From assembly GCA_023667285.1 (NCBI GenBank), contig JAMPAK010000003.1:1-64000 (forward strand): a DNA stretch of 64,000 nucleotides, given 5' to 3'. The stretch's first letter is position 1. Every line of letters begins with the position of its first letter. The translations under genes and the position numbers were made by a program. The notes beneath the pieces are model-generated. The model saw nothing but the letters and a program-made list of their open reading frames with translations. It ran no database searches and was not told the origin of the DNA. This DNA is from Muribaculaceae bacterium. Its GTDB lineage: Bacteria > Bacteroidota > Bacteroidia > Bacteroidales > Muribaculaceae. This document shows positions 53,151 to 62,101 of the stretch, in pieces.

Positions 53151-55067
53151 TTAATTTTCTGAATTGATAAGTGGGATGAGACGCTCTGCCACACGGTCCA
53201 CAGTCTCAAGCTCGCCGCGCAGGCGATTCTGTGTAAACCGTCCATACAGCCAGATGGGCACTCCTATGGGGAAAAGAGCAATCATGATACGCGACAGCAC
53301 CTTAGAGTCGCTTGGAGCGATAAACCACAGCGAACGCAACACAGGGAAGTCCATCAGCGTGTTTATCACCATCTTTGAGCGTGAGTTTGACAACCGGTCT
53401 ATGAGCTGCTCCATGTCGTCGCGCAGGGCATGGAGTCCGGCCCGGTCATATCCACGCAGCCAATAGTCAGCATATCGTTGGTTTTGAGGATTGGAGGCGA
53501 GGAAATCCTTCACCTCTTCCTGCAGGTGACGTAGTCGCTCCACTGCTATCTCCGGACGGACATCCTCAATTATAACCTCCTTCATCACCACATTTCTCAC
53601 CTCGCTGACTCCGAAGAACCGACGGAAGAAATTGACATAGGCATCCTTGTTGAACACCGCCGAGTCATTGACAGCCTTGTAGGTGAAGAATATACCCAAA
53701 GGCAGGAGCACTGCGGCCGATAGCCACATCCCCTCCCACACCGGGAGTTTTCCGTCGCGGGCCATCTTGTAGCCCATATTGTCTATGATATAGTAAAATA
53801 TGAACAGGAAGACCGAGATCACAAGTGGCGTCCCTAGTCCACCCTTTCGGATGATGGCTCCCAGCGGTGCGCCGATGAAGAAAAAGATGATGCAGGCGAA
53901 GGAGAGAGTGAATTTCTTCTGCAACTCGATGGCATGACGGCGAATTGTCTTGAGGTCCTCTGCCATCTGCAGCGCGCGGAATTCATACTCCTGCTTACCT
54001 CGTTGCGCCCTAGCCAGCGCATTGTTCAGGTTGGCAAGTTCCGTCCCTGACGATGCACCGCGCATCAGGGAGTCCACATTCATCGGACGCGACATAGCCA
54101 CATCCCGTTTCAGCCGCTCCTCTGAGTGTGTGCTCCCCTCAGGTCTATACCTTTCATAGGGATCCGACCCCAGCAGACGCTGTGTGCGAAGTTGTGTGCC
54201 ATAGAAATTAGCCACTGAGTCAGTGTATTCACCCACAGAGTCTATCGTAGCTTGAAGCTCGGACATGTTTTTCCCGACATACTGGTTTCTCATTCCCTGC
54301 TCATCCATGCGATTGAAGTTGGCGTCAAATTTCACCAGTATCTCCTTGTCTGAGAACGACTCCCGTCGATAAGGCACATTCTTCATCGATGAAGCCGCAT
54401 CCTTCAGGTTCTCAAACGACTCTCCTGACCACAACTGCAGATATAGTTTAGTCTTATCGGGTGTAAACGACATCTTGCCTGAATCTGCAAGGATGATTGA
54501 GGAGTTCTCAAATCCGCGCGACACATCATAGATCATCATGTCATACAGTACTCCAGTCTCGCGGTTTTTCGACTCGACAAAAAGATTGTAGCCTGGTATC
54601 TGGTCATAGAAGACACCCTCCGGAATCTCGACCTCGGGAGATTTCTGCCTCACGGAGTATAGCAGAGTCCACATCTTGGTCTGAGCGATAGGGAGCAGAT
54701 TGTTCTGGAAGAAGAATGCCCCCACCGCTATCATCACCATCAGGATGATGAGGGGGGTCATCGTGCGCAACAGGGAGATGCCTGACGCCTTCATAGCCGT
54801 GAGCTCAAAGTTCTCGCCAAGATTGCCGAACATCATCAACGACGCCAGAAGTATGGCAAGCGGGAGTGCCATGGGCACCATCGTCATTGCGGCATAGAAG
54901 AAAAGTTCACCCAGGACATCCATCCCGAGGCCCTTTCCAACCATGTCGTCGATATACTTCCATAGAAACTGCATCAGCACAATGAACAGGCATATACAGA
55001 ACGTCATCACAAACAGAGGGATGAAACTCTGCAGGATGAATATGTCCATACGTTTTACCCGAAACAT
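53151..55067 (-). CDS. LptF/LptG-family permease
   Basis: The 638-residue protein starts [20 protein letters not shown], typical of YjgP/YjgQ proteins that form the LPS-extracting ABC transporter with LptB. It has three N-terminal helices, a periplasmic beta region, an added coiled-coil segment (about 325-370), three C-terminal helices (about 390-485) and then a roughly 150-residue cytoplasmic extension that is longer than in proteobacteria, as usual in Bacteroidetes. It lies downstream of the OmpH genes after a hairpin. Confidence 0.9.
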   Translation of the reverse strand: MFRVKRMDIFILQSFIPLFVMTFCICLFIVLMQFLWKYIDDMVGKGLGMDVLGELFFYAAMTMVPMALPLAILLASLMMFGNLGENFELTAMKASGISLLRTMTPLIILMVMIAVGAFFFQNNLLPIAQTKMWTLLYSVRQKSPEVEIPEGVFYDQIPGYNLFVESKNRETGVLYDMMIYDVSRGFENSSIILADSGKMSFTPDKTKLYLQLWSGESFENLKDAASSMKNVPYRRESFSDKEILVKFDANFNRMDEQGMRNQYVGKNMSELQATIDSVGEYTDSVANFYGTQLRTQRLLGSDPYERYRPEGSTHSEERLKRDVAMSRPMNVDSLMRGASSGTELANLNNALARAQRGKQEYEFRALQMAEDLKTIRRHAIELQKKFTLSFACIIFFFIGAPLGAIIRKGGLGTPLVISVFLFIFYYIIDNMGYKMARDGKLPVWEGMWLSAAVLLPLGIFFTYKAVNDSAVFNKDAYVNFFRRFFGVSEVRNVVMKEVIIEDVRPEIAVERLRHLQEEVKDFLASNPQNQRYADYWLRGYDRAGLHALRDDMEQLIDRLSNSRSKMVINTLMDFPVLRSLWFIAPSDSKVLSRIMIALFPIGVPIWLYGRFTQNRLRGELETVDRVAERLIPLINSEN

Positions 55068-55106
55068 TGTGCCTATGGTTTCTTGTATTATCTCTTGATA
55101 TTACCT

Positions 55107-55136
55107 AAGGCGCTCAGCCGTTGGACTGAACGCCTT
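55107..55136 (-). terminator. Hairpin between ompH and the LptF gene
   Basis: AAGGCG (55107-55112) pairs with CGCCTT (55131-55136), then four more pairs inside. There is no T tract; it may attenuate or process the transcript. Confidence 0.55.
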
Positions 55137-55168
55137 CTGTATGGTATCTGAGGCAGGTTGCACCCGGA

Positions 55169-55663
55169 TCAATTGATGCCGAGACGTGCCTTTACAGTGT
55201 CTGTGATATCGGTCACATCAACGCCTGTATAGATGGGTATGGCGCTCTCAAACACGAAAGTGTATCCGCCCTCGGCACCAACGGCCTGAATAGCCTTCAT
55301 CACCTTCTCCTGGATAGGAGCGAGAAGTTGCTGCTGCTGACGCTGAAGGTCCTGAGTGGCGGTCTGCTGGAACTGCTGGATCTTCTGGTCAAGTTCCTGC
55401 ATCTCCTGCATTCTGCGATCCTTGATGGTCTGGGGTGTATTAGCATCGAGAGCCTGGAACTCTTCATATTTCTTGCCGAATTCTTCCTGAAGTTTTGCAA
55501 ACTCATCCTGATACTTCTTTGAGGCTGCTTCCATCTGCTCGTTCACACTCTTGATCTCAGGCATCGATTCTGTGAGTGTATTGGTGTTGATGACAGCAAA
55601 CTTCTGAGCAAATACGCTCAACGGAAGTGCAATCAGGACTGCGAGTAAAAGTCTTTTGAACAT
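55169..55663 (-). CDS. OmpH/Skp-family periplasmic chaperone
   Basis: 164 residues with a signal peptide (cleavage after SVFAQ, about 20) and the OmpH pattern: FAVINTNTLTESMPEIKSVNE, a long Gln/Glu/Lys-rich coiled coil (about 45-115) and the C-terminal IQAVGAEGGYTFVFESA. It holds unfolded outer-membrane proteins on their way to BamA. It is the second of two tandem copies downstream of bamA. Confidence 0.93.
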   Translation of the reverse strand: MFKRLLLAVLIALPLSVFAQKFAVINTNTLTESMPEIKSVNEQMEAASKKYQDEFAKLQEEFGKKYEEFQALDANTPQTIKDRRMQEMQELDQKIQQFQQTATQDLQRQQQQLLAPIQEKVMKAIQAVGAEGGYTFVFESAIPIYTGVDVTDITDTVKARLGIN

Positions 55664-55744
55664 TTTATTTGAGTTTAATTAAAATTCTTATTATCTGCCA
55701 GGAGTGAGCCGACCGCAGTGGGACGTCTCACCTCGAAAGCGGTG

Positions 55745-55752
55745 CAAATTTA
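55745..55752 (-). promoter_or_regulatory. Possible internal -7 box before the second ompH
   Basis: TAAATTTG on the minus strand, about 80 bp before the ompH start. No good -33 box was seen. The leader can form a GTGAG/CTCAC hairpin (about 55704-55732). Confidence 0.4.
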
Positions 55753-55758
55753 ACAATT

Positions 55759-56274
55759 TTATTTTGAATAACCTAACTTTTCAAGCACCTCGTTGGAGAA
55801 ATCCAGACGGGGAGATGCGAAAATGATATCGGCCGACGAGGCCCGATCGAAGATGCATTGGAACCCCTTCTCCTCAGCCACCTTCTTAACGGCATTATAC
55901 ACCTCATCCTGAATAGGCTTCATCAGGGTCTGGCGTTTCTTGTAGAGCTCACCCTCAGGGCCGAAGTATTTCTGACGGAGTTCAGCTGCGCTCTTTTCCT
56001 TAGCCACAATCTCCTCCTCCTTCTTTTTCTTCTGTTCATCCGTCAGGAACACCATCTCATTCTGATAGTTCTTATAGAGGGTCTCAGCCTCCTTGGCCAC
56101 ACTCTCCACCTCTTTCTGCCAGCGCAGCGATAACTGGTTGAGCTGCTCGTTTGCCATTTCATATGACGGGATGGACGACAGGATATAATCCATGTCCACA
56201 AACGCGAATTTCTGGGCTGATGCCCCCAGCCATGCTCCTGCCATCAGGACGAGTGTGATGAGAATACGTATCAT
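55759..56274 (-). CDS. OmpH/Skp-family periplasmic chaperone (first copy)
   Basis: The start at 56274 gives 171 residues with a signal peptide (MIRILITLVLMAGAWLGASA). It has FAFVDMDYILSSIPSYEMANEQL, a charged coiled coil rich in Glu/Lys, and VAEEKGFQCIFDRASSADIIF. The frame is open to 56364, but the upstream part would remove the signal peptide from the N-terminus. It differs clearly from the second copy, so it is an old duplication. Confidence 0.92.
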   Translation of the reverse strand: MIRILITLVLMAGAWLGASAQKFAFVDMDYILSSIPSYEMANEQLNQLSLRWQKEVESVAKEAETLYKNYQNEMVFLTDEQKKKKEEEIVAKEKSAAELRQKYFGPEGELYKKRQTLMKPIQDEVYNAVKKVAEEKGFQCIFDRASSADIIFASPRLDFSNEVLEKLGYSK

Positions 56275-56375
56275 AGTTCTTCTTATGTATGTGAGTTGAG
56301 AAATAAAGGAGTCTCTTAAGCCTAAACGCTTCCGGAAGCCTGAGTGTTTACGATATACTGTCAAAAATCATCTCA

Positions 56376-59042
56376 TCAGAATTCCTGTCCGAGGATGAAG
56401 TGGAAGTGTGAGCCACCTTTCTGCCCGTAGACACGGTCGAAGCCATATGCCCAGTCTATACCCATCATGCCCACCATGGGGAGGAAGATTCGGGCACCGA
56501 CACCGGCCGAACGCTTGATGTCAAACGGTGAGAAGTCCTTGATGTCATGCCATGCGTTACCTCCCTCAACAAACGTCAGGCCATAAATTGTTGTGGTGGG
56601 CTGAAGAAGGAAGGGGAAGTGGAGTTCAAGGCCAAACCTAGTGTAGGCACGTCCACCGCCATACTGATAAGGCGTGAACTGACCGTTGTCATATCCGCGG
56701 AGCGCTATGGTCTCCTGAGCATAAGTGTATGAGCCTGACATACCGTCGCCTCCCACATAGAAGGTCTCATAGGGCGACTTGAGATATCGGTTGTATGAGC
56801 CGAGGAGTCCAAAGTCCGCACGAGTCATCAGCACTAGCGTATACTTTGAGTCTATGCTGTTGAGCGGCGTATAGGTGCGCGAGAGGAACTTGAGTTTCCA
56901 GTACTCCACCCAGTGATAGAGCTGACGGTGAGCCTCATCTGTATTCTCCTCCGAGAGCTTCTTCCAGTTCTTTTTGCCGAAGAGCGATGCCGGCGGTGTG
57001 AGCTGCAGGCTCAGCGAGAACGATGAGCCCTCACGGGTATACTGTGGATTGTCAATTGAGTTGCGCGCCAGTGTCAGGCCGAGCACAAGCGAGTTTGACG
57101 TTCCGTTCTGCATGTTGAGCAGGTAAGCCCAGTTTTTCACATGATACCAGTTGTAGCCCAGGTCAGCGTTAAATGTGAAGTAGTCATCCGGCCAGTTCAG
57201 ACGCTTGCCAAACCCGACGTTCACACCCAGCATCTGCAGATATTTATTGGGATCATATGAGTCCTCGTATGCGCTACCATACCCATATCCATTGTTGTAG
57301 TAGTCATTATAGCCATAACCGCCTAGTCCGTAGCCATAACCATAGTTATAGTAATTGGACATATAACGATTATTGTAATATGAGGAGTTCACACCCGTCT
57401 GACGGCTGTAGTATGCCGACACTGAGAGTGCATTCGGGCGCTTGCCGCCAAACCACGGGTCGAGGAACGAAATCGAATATGCCTGATAGTAACGGGCATT
57501 GGTCTGGGCCGAGATGGTGAACTGCTGACCCTCACCCTGGGGAATAAGTCCTTTGTAGGAGTTGGGATAGAAGAGGTTCTTGATGGAGAAGTTGGTAAAC
57601 TTAATGGCTACCTTGCCGATGACACCTGTCTGTCCCCAACCCATCGAGAACTCAAACTGGTCATTAGACTTCGACGTAAGGTCGAAAATAATGTCCACCG
57701 TGCCATTCTCCTCATCAGGCTCCGGACGCACATCCATCGTCTCTGGGTCAAAGTGGCCTGTCGTGGCAATCTCACGAGCCGAGCGCATGAGGTCTGTCTT
57801 CGAGAAAAGTTCACCGGGCTTCACATGAAGCTCGCGGCGGATCACCTTTTCATAAAGACGGTCGTTACCATTGATAATCACGTTGTTGATGCGAGCCTGA
57901 GGTCCTTCAATTATCCTCATCTCAAGGTCAATCGAATCACCCCTCACATTCTTCTCGATGGGAACCAACTGGAAGAAGAGGTAGCCGCGGTCCATATAGT
58001 AATTGGCTATCGCATCATCATCCTCAGTTGTTCTCTTTTCGAGAAGTTTCTGATTGTAGACATCACCCTTTGTGATACCCAGCACCTCCGAGAGTGCATC
58101 AGTTGTATAGATGGTGTTGCCCACCCACGAGATATCGTTGATGTAATACTTCTTGCCCTCCTCGAGCGAGATGTAGACATCTACAGTCTTTTCATCAAAT
58201 GGAACCACAGAGTCGCTCAGAATCACAGCGTCGCGATAGCCCTTCTCATTATATTTCTGAATGATGCGCTGAAGGTCATCCTCATAGTCGCTCTCCACAA
58301 ACTTCTTCTGACGGAAGAGATTGATGAGCTTACCCTTCTCATTGGTCTTCTTCATGGTGCGCTGAATCTGATTGTCTGACAGCACCTCATTTCCGTCGAT
58401 ATAAATCTTGTGCACCTTCACCTTGTCATTCTTATTGACATCGATGTTGACTATCACCTCATTAGGAGCCGAGAGCGACTCAGCAAGATTTATCTTGACC
58501 TGAGCCTTTCCGAAGCCTTTGCCCTGATAATATTTCTTGATGATGGCCTCCGCACGGTTCACGATGTTCTGAGTGATCTGGCTGCCTCTCTGGAGCTGCA
58601 GAGCCTCATTGAGGTCCTTCTGCTCACCCTTCTTCACCCCGCTGAAACGCACTTCCTCGATTCGCGGTTGCTGACGTAGGTTCAGGCAGAGCCAAGCCTT
58701 GTTGCCGGCCGTCTTGTCCACTGTAATCTGGATGTTCGAGAACAACCCCTGCCTCCACAGGCGCTTTGCAGCGTCTGTAATGTCCTGGCCGGGAATCTGT
58801 ATGCGGTCCCCAACCTTGAGGCCGGCATATGAGAGGATATTTTTCTCCTCATAGTTGTCAGCACCCACAATCCGTATCCCGGCTATCTCATAAGTCTTGG
58901 GCATCCCTGAAAAGAGAATTGTGGGATTGACTATGGTATCGGTCGGCGTCTGGCCGACAGCACGGCTCCCCTGGGCGATGAGAGCCACGACAATGACTAC
59001 GGGTGTGAGGAAATGTGACAGAATGGATGTATAACGCATCAT
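56376..59042 (-). CDS. bamA: Outer-membrane protein assembly factor BamA
   Basis: 888 residues: signal peptide, five POTRA domains (about 50-125, 128-205, 210-295, 300-378, 385-457) and a C-terminal 16-strand barrel (about 460-888) ending GQEF with the terminal aromatic residue. VRGDSID-like and ISYRF-type motifs are less clear, but the POTRA starts (IRIVGADNYEE, VRFSGVKKGE, IYIDGNEVLS, ISWVGNTIY, VIINGNDRLYE) are regular. An unusual Tyr/Gly/Asn-rich insert lies in the barrel (554-594). It overlaps uppS by 4 nt. Confidence 0.95.
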   Translation of the reverse strand: MMRYTSILSHFLTPVVIVVALIAQGSRAVGQTPTDTIVNPTILFSGMPKTYEIAGIRIVGADNYEEKNILSYAGLKVGDRIQIPGQDITDAAKRLWRQGLFSNIQITVDKTAGNKAWLCLNLRQQPRIEEVRFSGVKKGEQKDLNEALQLQRGSQITQNIVNRAEAIIKKYYQGKGFGKAQVKINLAESLSAPNEVIVNIDVNKNDKVKVHKIYIDGNEVLSDNQIQRTMKKTNEKGKLINLFRQKKFVESDYEDDLQRIIQKYNEKGYRDAVILSDSVVPFDEKTVDVYISLEEGKKYYINDISWVGNTIYTTDALSEVLGITKGDVYNQKLLEKRTTEDDDAIANYYMDRGYLFFQLVPIEKNVRGDSIDLEMRIIEGPQARINNVIINGNDRLYEKVIRRELHVKPGELFSKTDLMRSAREIATTGHFDPETMDVRPEPDEENGTVDIIFDLTSKSNDQFEFSMGWGQTGVIGKVAIKFTNFSIKNLFYPNSYKGLIPQGEGQQFTISAQTNARYYQAYSISFLDPWFGGKRPNALSVSAYYSRQTGVNSSYYNNRYMSNYYNYGYGYGLGGYGYNDYYNNGYGYGSAYEDSYDPNKYLQMLGVNVGFGKRLNWPDDYFTFNADLGYNWYHVKNWAYLLNMQNGTSNSLVLGLTLARNSIDNPQYTREGSSFSLSLQLTPPASLFGKKNWKKLSEENTDEAHRQLYHWVEYWKLKFLSRTYTPLNSIDSKYTLVLMTRADFGLLGSYNRYLKSPYETFYVGGDGMSGSYTYAQETIALRGYDNGQFTPYQYGGGRAYTRFGLELHFPFLLQPTTTIYGLTFVEGGNAWHDIKDFSPFDIKRSAGVGARIFLPMVGMMGIDWAYGFDRVYGQKGGSHFHFILGQEF

Positions 59043-59779
59043 TTTATTTGGTCGGAAGTGAGGCCGAAACGGCGCTCTCGATTCTGAAAGTTGGCTATGG
59101 CACTGTAAAACTCATCCTTTGAGAAATCAGGCCAGAAAGTATCTGTGACAAAAATCTCGGCATAGGCTATCTGCCAGAGAAGATAGTTGCTGACACGGTG
59201 ATCACCGCCGGTACGTATCAGAAGGTCAGGATCAGGCATCCCCGCCGTGGCGAGATATCGATTGAACATCTCATCATTGTCCATCTCGGAGGGCTGACAG
59301 ACTCCGTCGGCAACATCCTGCGCAAAGAGTCTCACAGCACGCAGTATCTCCCATCGCGACGAGTAGCTGAGAGCCAGCGTCAGCGTGAGCCCTGTGCAGT
59401 GCGACGTGTCATCGATACACTTTTCCAGACGCTTGCGAGCCTCTTCCGGCAAACGTGAGATATCGCCTATCATGGTGAGACGCACATTGTTCTTTATCAA
59501 GTCAGGAGTCTCCCGCTCGATAGCCATCACTATGAGATGCATCAGAGCCTCGACCTCCTCAGCAGGACGGTTCCAGTTCTCTGTCGAGAATGTGTAGAGC
59601 GTCAGATACTCCACACCTATCTCTGAAGCGGCCTCTGTAATCCGCCGAACCGTGTTGACCCCCTCGGCATGCCCGACACTGCGCGAGAATCCGCGCGCAC
59701 GTGCCCAGCGTCCGTTACCATCCATGATCACGGCCACATGTCGGGGGAGGCGGTTGAGGTCTATGTCTGATTTCATCAT
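59039..59779 (-). CDS. uppS: Undecaprenyl diphosphate synthase
   Basis: Makes the C55 lipid carrier precursor used by peptidoglycan, LPS and capsule synthesis. HVAVIMDGNGRWARARG contains the catalytic Asp and the HAEGVNTVRR block; later LTLYTFSTENWNRP, LALSYSSRWEI and the LLIRTGGDHRVSNYLLWQIAYAE region. The start is 59779 or 59776 (two adjacent ATGs); the open frame to 59833 would overlap the upstream gene. The stop overlaps the bamA start by 4 nt. Confidence 0.95.
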   Translation of the reverse strand: MMKSDIDLNRLPRHVAVIMDGNGRWARARGFSRSVGHAEGVNTVRRITEAASEIGVEYLTLYTFSTENWNRPAEEVEALMHLIVMAIERETPDLIKNNVRLTMIGDISRLPEEARKRLEKCIDDTSHCTGLTLTLALSYSSRWEILRAVRLFAQDVADGVCQPSEMDNDEMFNRYLATAGMPDPDLLIRTGGDHRVSNYLLWQIAYAEIFVTDTFWPDFSKDEFYSAIANFQNRERRFGLTSDQIK

Positions 59780-59805
59780 ACAGAAATGAAATTTCGTGTT
59801 ATTTT

Positions 59806-60516
59806 TCAATCCTGCCTGTTGCAGGCCACGCAACGGCGGCCAAACTCATAACTGATTGACAGGACTATCGTCGAACACCAATCTGTGTTCTTGAGGAATG
59901 AGCTTTTAATGAGATACGGATCCGCCAGCTGAGGTGAGTCGACCTTGTCTCCAAAGATTTTGTTCATGGTGAACTCCAATCCCAGATTCAGACGCGGGCG
60001 AAGCTTATATTTCACACCTGCCGACATGGGCAGGCAGAGCGCCACAAACGAGCCGTCGCCCGTCGAGGCCATGCTCACACCAAGCCCCAATGCGATATAA
60101 GGAGTGATTCGAGTCAGTCTCTTATATGTTTCCCCTATCCCATAGTTGAAGAAGTTGAACTCTCCCCGCACCGACAGATCGTAGAGTGTGGTTTTGAAAT
60201 CATAGACAGCACCTCCCGGCATCACATTCTCCATGTCCGCAGTGGACCCGCTAAGACTTTCAACTGAGAAAAGCCCTCTGATGGCCAGACGTGTGTTGGC
60301 CAGATAGCGGAACGACCCGTTGAAGGCCACTCCAGGATGGCTGAAAATTGAGCTCTCGTTCGCGTCTCCAAGATAACCGGCCATCCCTAACCCGCACCCG
60401 ATGTCAAACTTATACTCTTCAGCCGGAGCGACAGCCTGCGAGACCACTCTCTGCGGGCAGAGAGCAGCCACGAGCATCATGACAGATATGAGTAGACAGC
60501 GCGTTTTCAATTCCAA
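59806..60516 (-). CDS. DUF6089-type outer-membrane beta-barrel protein
   Basis: A 236-residue protein with a signal peptide (cleavage near VVSQA, 27) and repeated amphipathic strands (YKFDIGCGLGMAGYLGDANES, RLAIRGLFSVES, GVKYKLRPRLNLGLEFTMNKIFGD), as in small Bacteroidetes porin-like proteins of the DUF6089 family. It starts 1 nt after the DUF6242 gene and ends 26 bp before uppS, so it is part of the envelope operon. Role unknown. Confidence 0.8.
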   Translation of the reverse strand: MELKTRCLLISVMMLVAALCPQRVVSQAVAPAEEYKFDIGCGLGMAGYLGDANESSIFSHPGVAFNGSFRYLANTRLAIRGLFSVESLSGSTADMENVMPGGAVYDFKTTLYDLSVRGEFNFFNYGIGETYKRLTRITPYIALGLGVSMASTGDGSFVALCLPMSAGVKYKLRPRLNLGLEFTMNKIFGDKVDSPQLADPYLIKSSFLKNTDWCSTIVLSISYEFGRRCVACNRQD

Positions 60517-61965
60517 TCAATATATAGGCTTGAATGTGAAGCGGTTGATGACTCCTCGACGCACTGTAGGCACCAGTGTGCCATCCTTGTCGACTCCGCC
60601 AAACACATATATATATGGGCATTCCCACTCCTCTACAGGAGCAATGACCCTTGACGATGACTGGGCATGTATCAGATGATCAACAACAAAGACATCCGCC
60701 CCTGACACTCTCGGGAAGTAGCCGGGCAACTGGAGTGTCTCCTCACCCTTCTTCCATGAAATTCCGAAATCGATCGAAACGTATACCGAGTCATTTGGAG
60801 CACCATTCCCAATCATACCTCCCATTGCGATGAGAGCCGACTGCTCAGACACTCTCCATGTATTGGTGTTGACCTTTGGTGTATTGTAAGGGAAGATTAT
60901 GGCGCCCGTCACAGCCACCGGCGCAGCAGTGTTGCTCAGGCGCGACCAAGCATCCCCGTCATATATCCATGAGTAGGCAGAATACTCACCCGAAGCATCC
61001 ACACCGCCAAATATTACGGCTGAGGGATTGATATTCCACTTGCTTGTGAATTCCACTGTCCCTGAGTTACCCTTCACAGGACACCCCTGAGGCAGCAGAG
61101 CGGTTGTAGTGGCAGGATATGTCACCTGCTTCCAGCCATCAGTCTCCTCGATTGCACCAAGGAGCCTCTCGCCATAGCCGCCATAGATGTGAGACATCAC
61201 AGTCTCCGTGTCTGTCCAAGTCTGCCCGTTGCTTGAGGCATAGAGCCTTCCGGCTCCGTCTAGGCAATAGAGAGCCTCTGTGGTCGAGGCTATCGAGCCT
61301 ATTTCTACTCCGGCAGGGAGAGCCACAGACATCGAGTTGCCCTCAAGTGTGAAGGGATCTGATATTTTTGAGAGGCTATATGAGCTGCCGTCCGTTGTGA
61401 AGCAATATATCTCGTCCTTGAACATCACGCTCTTCTGAGCCTTAACTGATGAAAGAGTCGTAGGCAAAGGGCGGATGGCCTTCTGGTCCCACCACAGTGT
61501 GTCAGGAGCAACCTGATGCACATTGACCCTGACATTATATGTGCGTCTTGCCTGACCGCTATACGAGACGATCTCAAGTTTCACAGGTCCGTCAGAGAAG
61601 TTAATCGAATCGTTGGGCGAATCGATGATATTCACCGTTGTGTCGCGGTCGGTTCCCGGGATGTGATAGGTGATGTTGCATGCGGATGCCGACTCTGTCC
61701 CCACCTTCACCTGGAGCCTGGAGGTGTTTGTCCCTACTGGGAGCGAGTCCGCGTTATAAATCTCCGCCTTCACCAGGTCGATGGCAAAATATACGGAGTC
61801 CAGACGGGTCAGGATGTCGTTATTGGCCTGCAGTTGAAACGAAGAGACCTCACAATTGGAATAGGATGTGGAAGTATCTGCTATACCCGAGTCATCGTTA
61901 CACGAGGCCGCAGCCCACGCAAACAACAGGGCCACAATGATATATATGGATGAACGTCTTGTCAT
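60517..61965 (-). CDS. DUF6242-type lipoprotein
   Basis: 482 residues with a lipoprotein signal (WAAASC, Cys22). An N-terminal immunoglobulin-like part (about 30-165, ending YNVRVNVHQV) is followed by a propeller-like region with repeated short strands (about 175-470) and VYVSIDFGISWKKGEETL. This fits the DUF6242 family of Bacteroidales. It is the first gene of the envelope operon, with a promoter and a 5' hairpin. Function unknown. Confidence 0.78.
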   Translation of the reverse strand: MTRRSSIYIIVALLFAWAAASCNDDSGIADTSTSYSNCEVSSFQLQANNDILTRLDSVYFAIDLVKAEIYNADSLPVGTNTSRLQVKVGTESASACNITYHIPGTDRDTTVNIIDSPNDSINFSDGPVKLEIVSYSGQARRTYNVRVNVHQVAPDTLWWDQKAIRPLPTTLSSVKAQKSVMFKDEIYCFTTDGSSYSLSKISDPFTLEGNSMSVALPAGVEIGSIASTTEALYCLDGAGRLYASSNGQTWTDTETVMSHIYGGYGERLLGAIEETDGWKQVTYPATTTALLPQGCPVKGNSGTVEFTSKWNINPSAVIFGGVDASGEYSAYSWIYDGDAWSRLSNTAAPVAVTGAIIFPYNTPKVNTNTWRVSEQSALIAMGGMIGNGAPNDSVYVSIDFGISWKKGEETLQLPGYFPRVSGADVFVVDHLIHAQSSSRVIAPVEEWECPYIYVFGGVDKDGTLVPTVRRGVINRFTFKPIY

Positions 61966-61981
61966 AATGCGGTTTGGAGAT

Positions 61982-61998
61982 GAGAGGCCACGCCTCTC
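61982..61998 (-). promoter_or_regulatory. Hairpin in the leader of the envelope operon
   Basis: GAGAGGC (61982-61988) pairs with GCCTCTC (61992-61998) with a 3-nt loop, close to the DUF6242 start codon. It could affect translation or mRNA stability. Confidence 0.45.
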
Positions 61999-62015
61999 TG
62001 CAAGTTTTCAAGTTG

Positions 62016-62045
62016 CAAAGTTAACAAGTATTTTGTTAAGTCAAG
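62016..62045 (-). promoter_or_regulatory. Promoter of the envelope biogenesis operon
   Basis: On the minus strand CTTG (62045-62042), an 18-bp spacer and TAACTTTG (62023-62016). The start site is near 62009, about 44 nt before the DUF6242 ATG. Confidence 0.62.
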
Positions 62046-62101
62046 ACGCCGAAAGGTGAAAAAAACCTAAGAACAGCACTAATTATATATAAAACCTCAT
62101 C

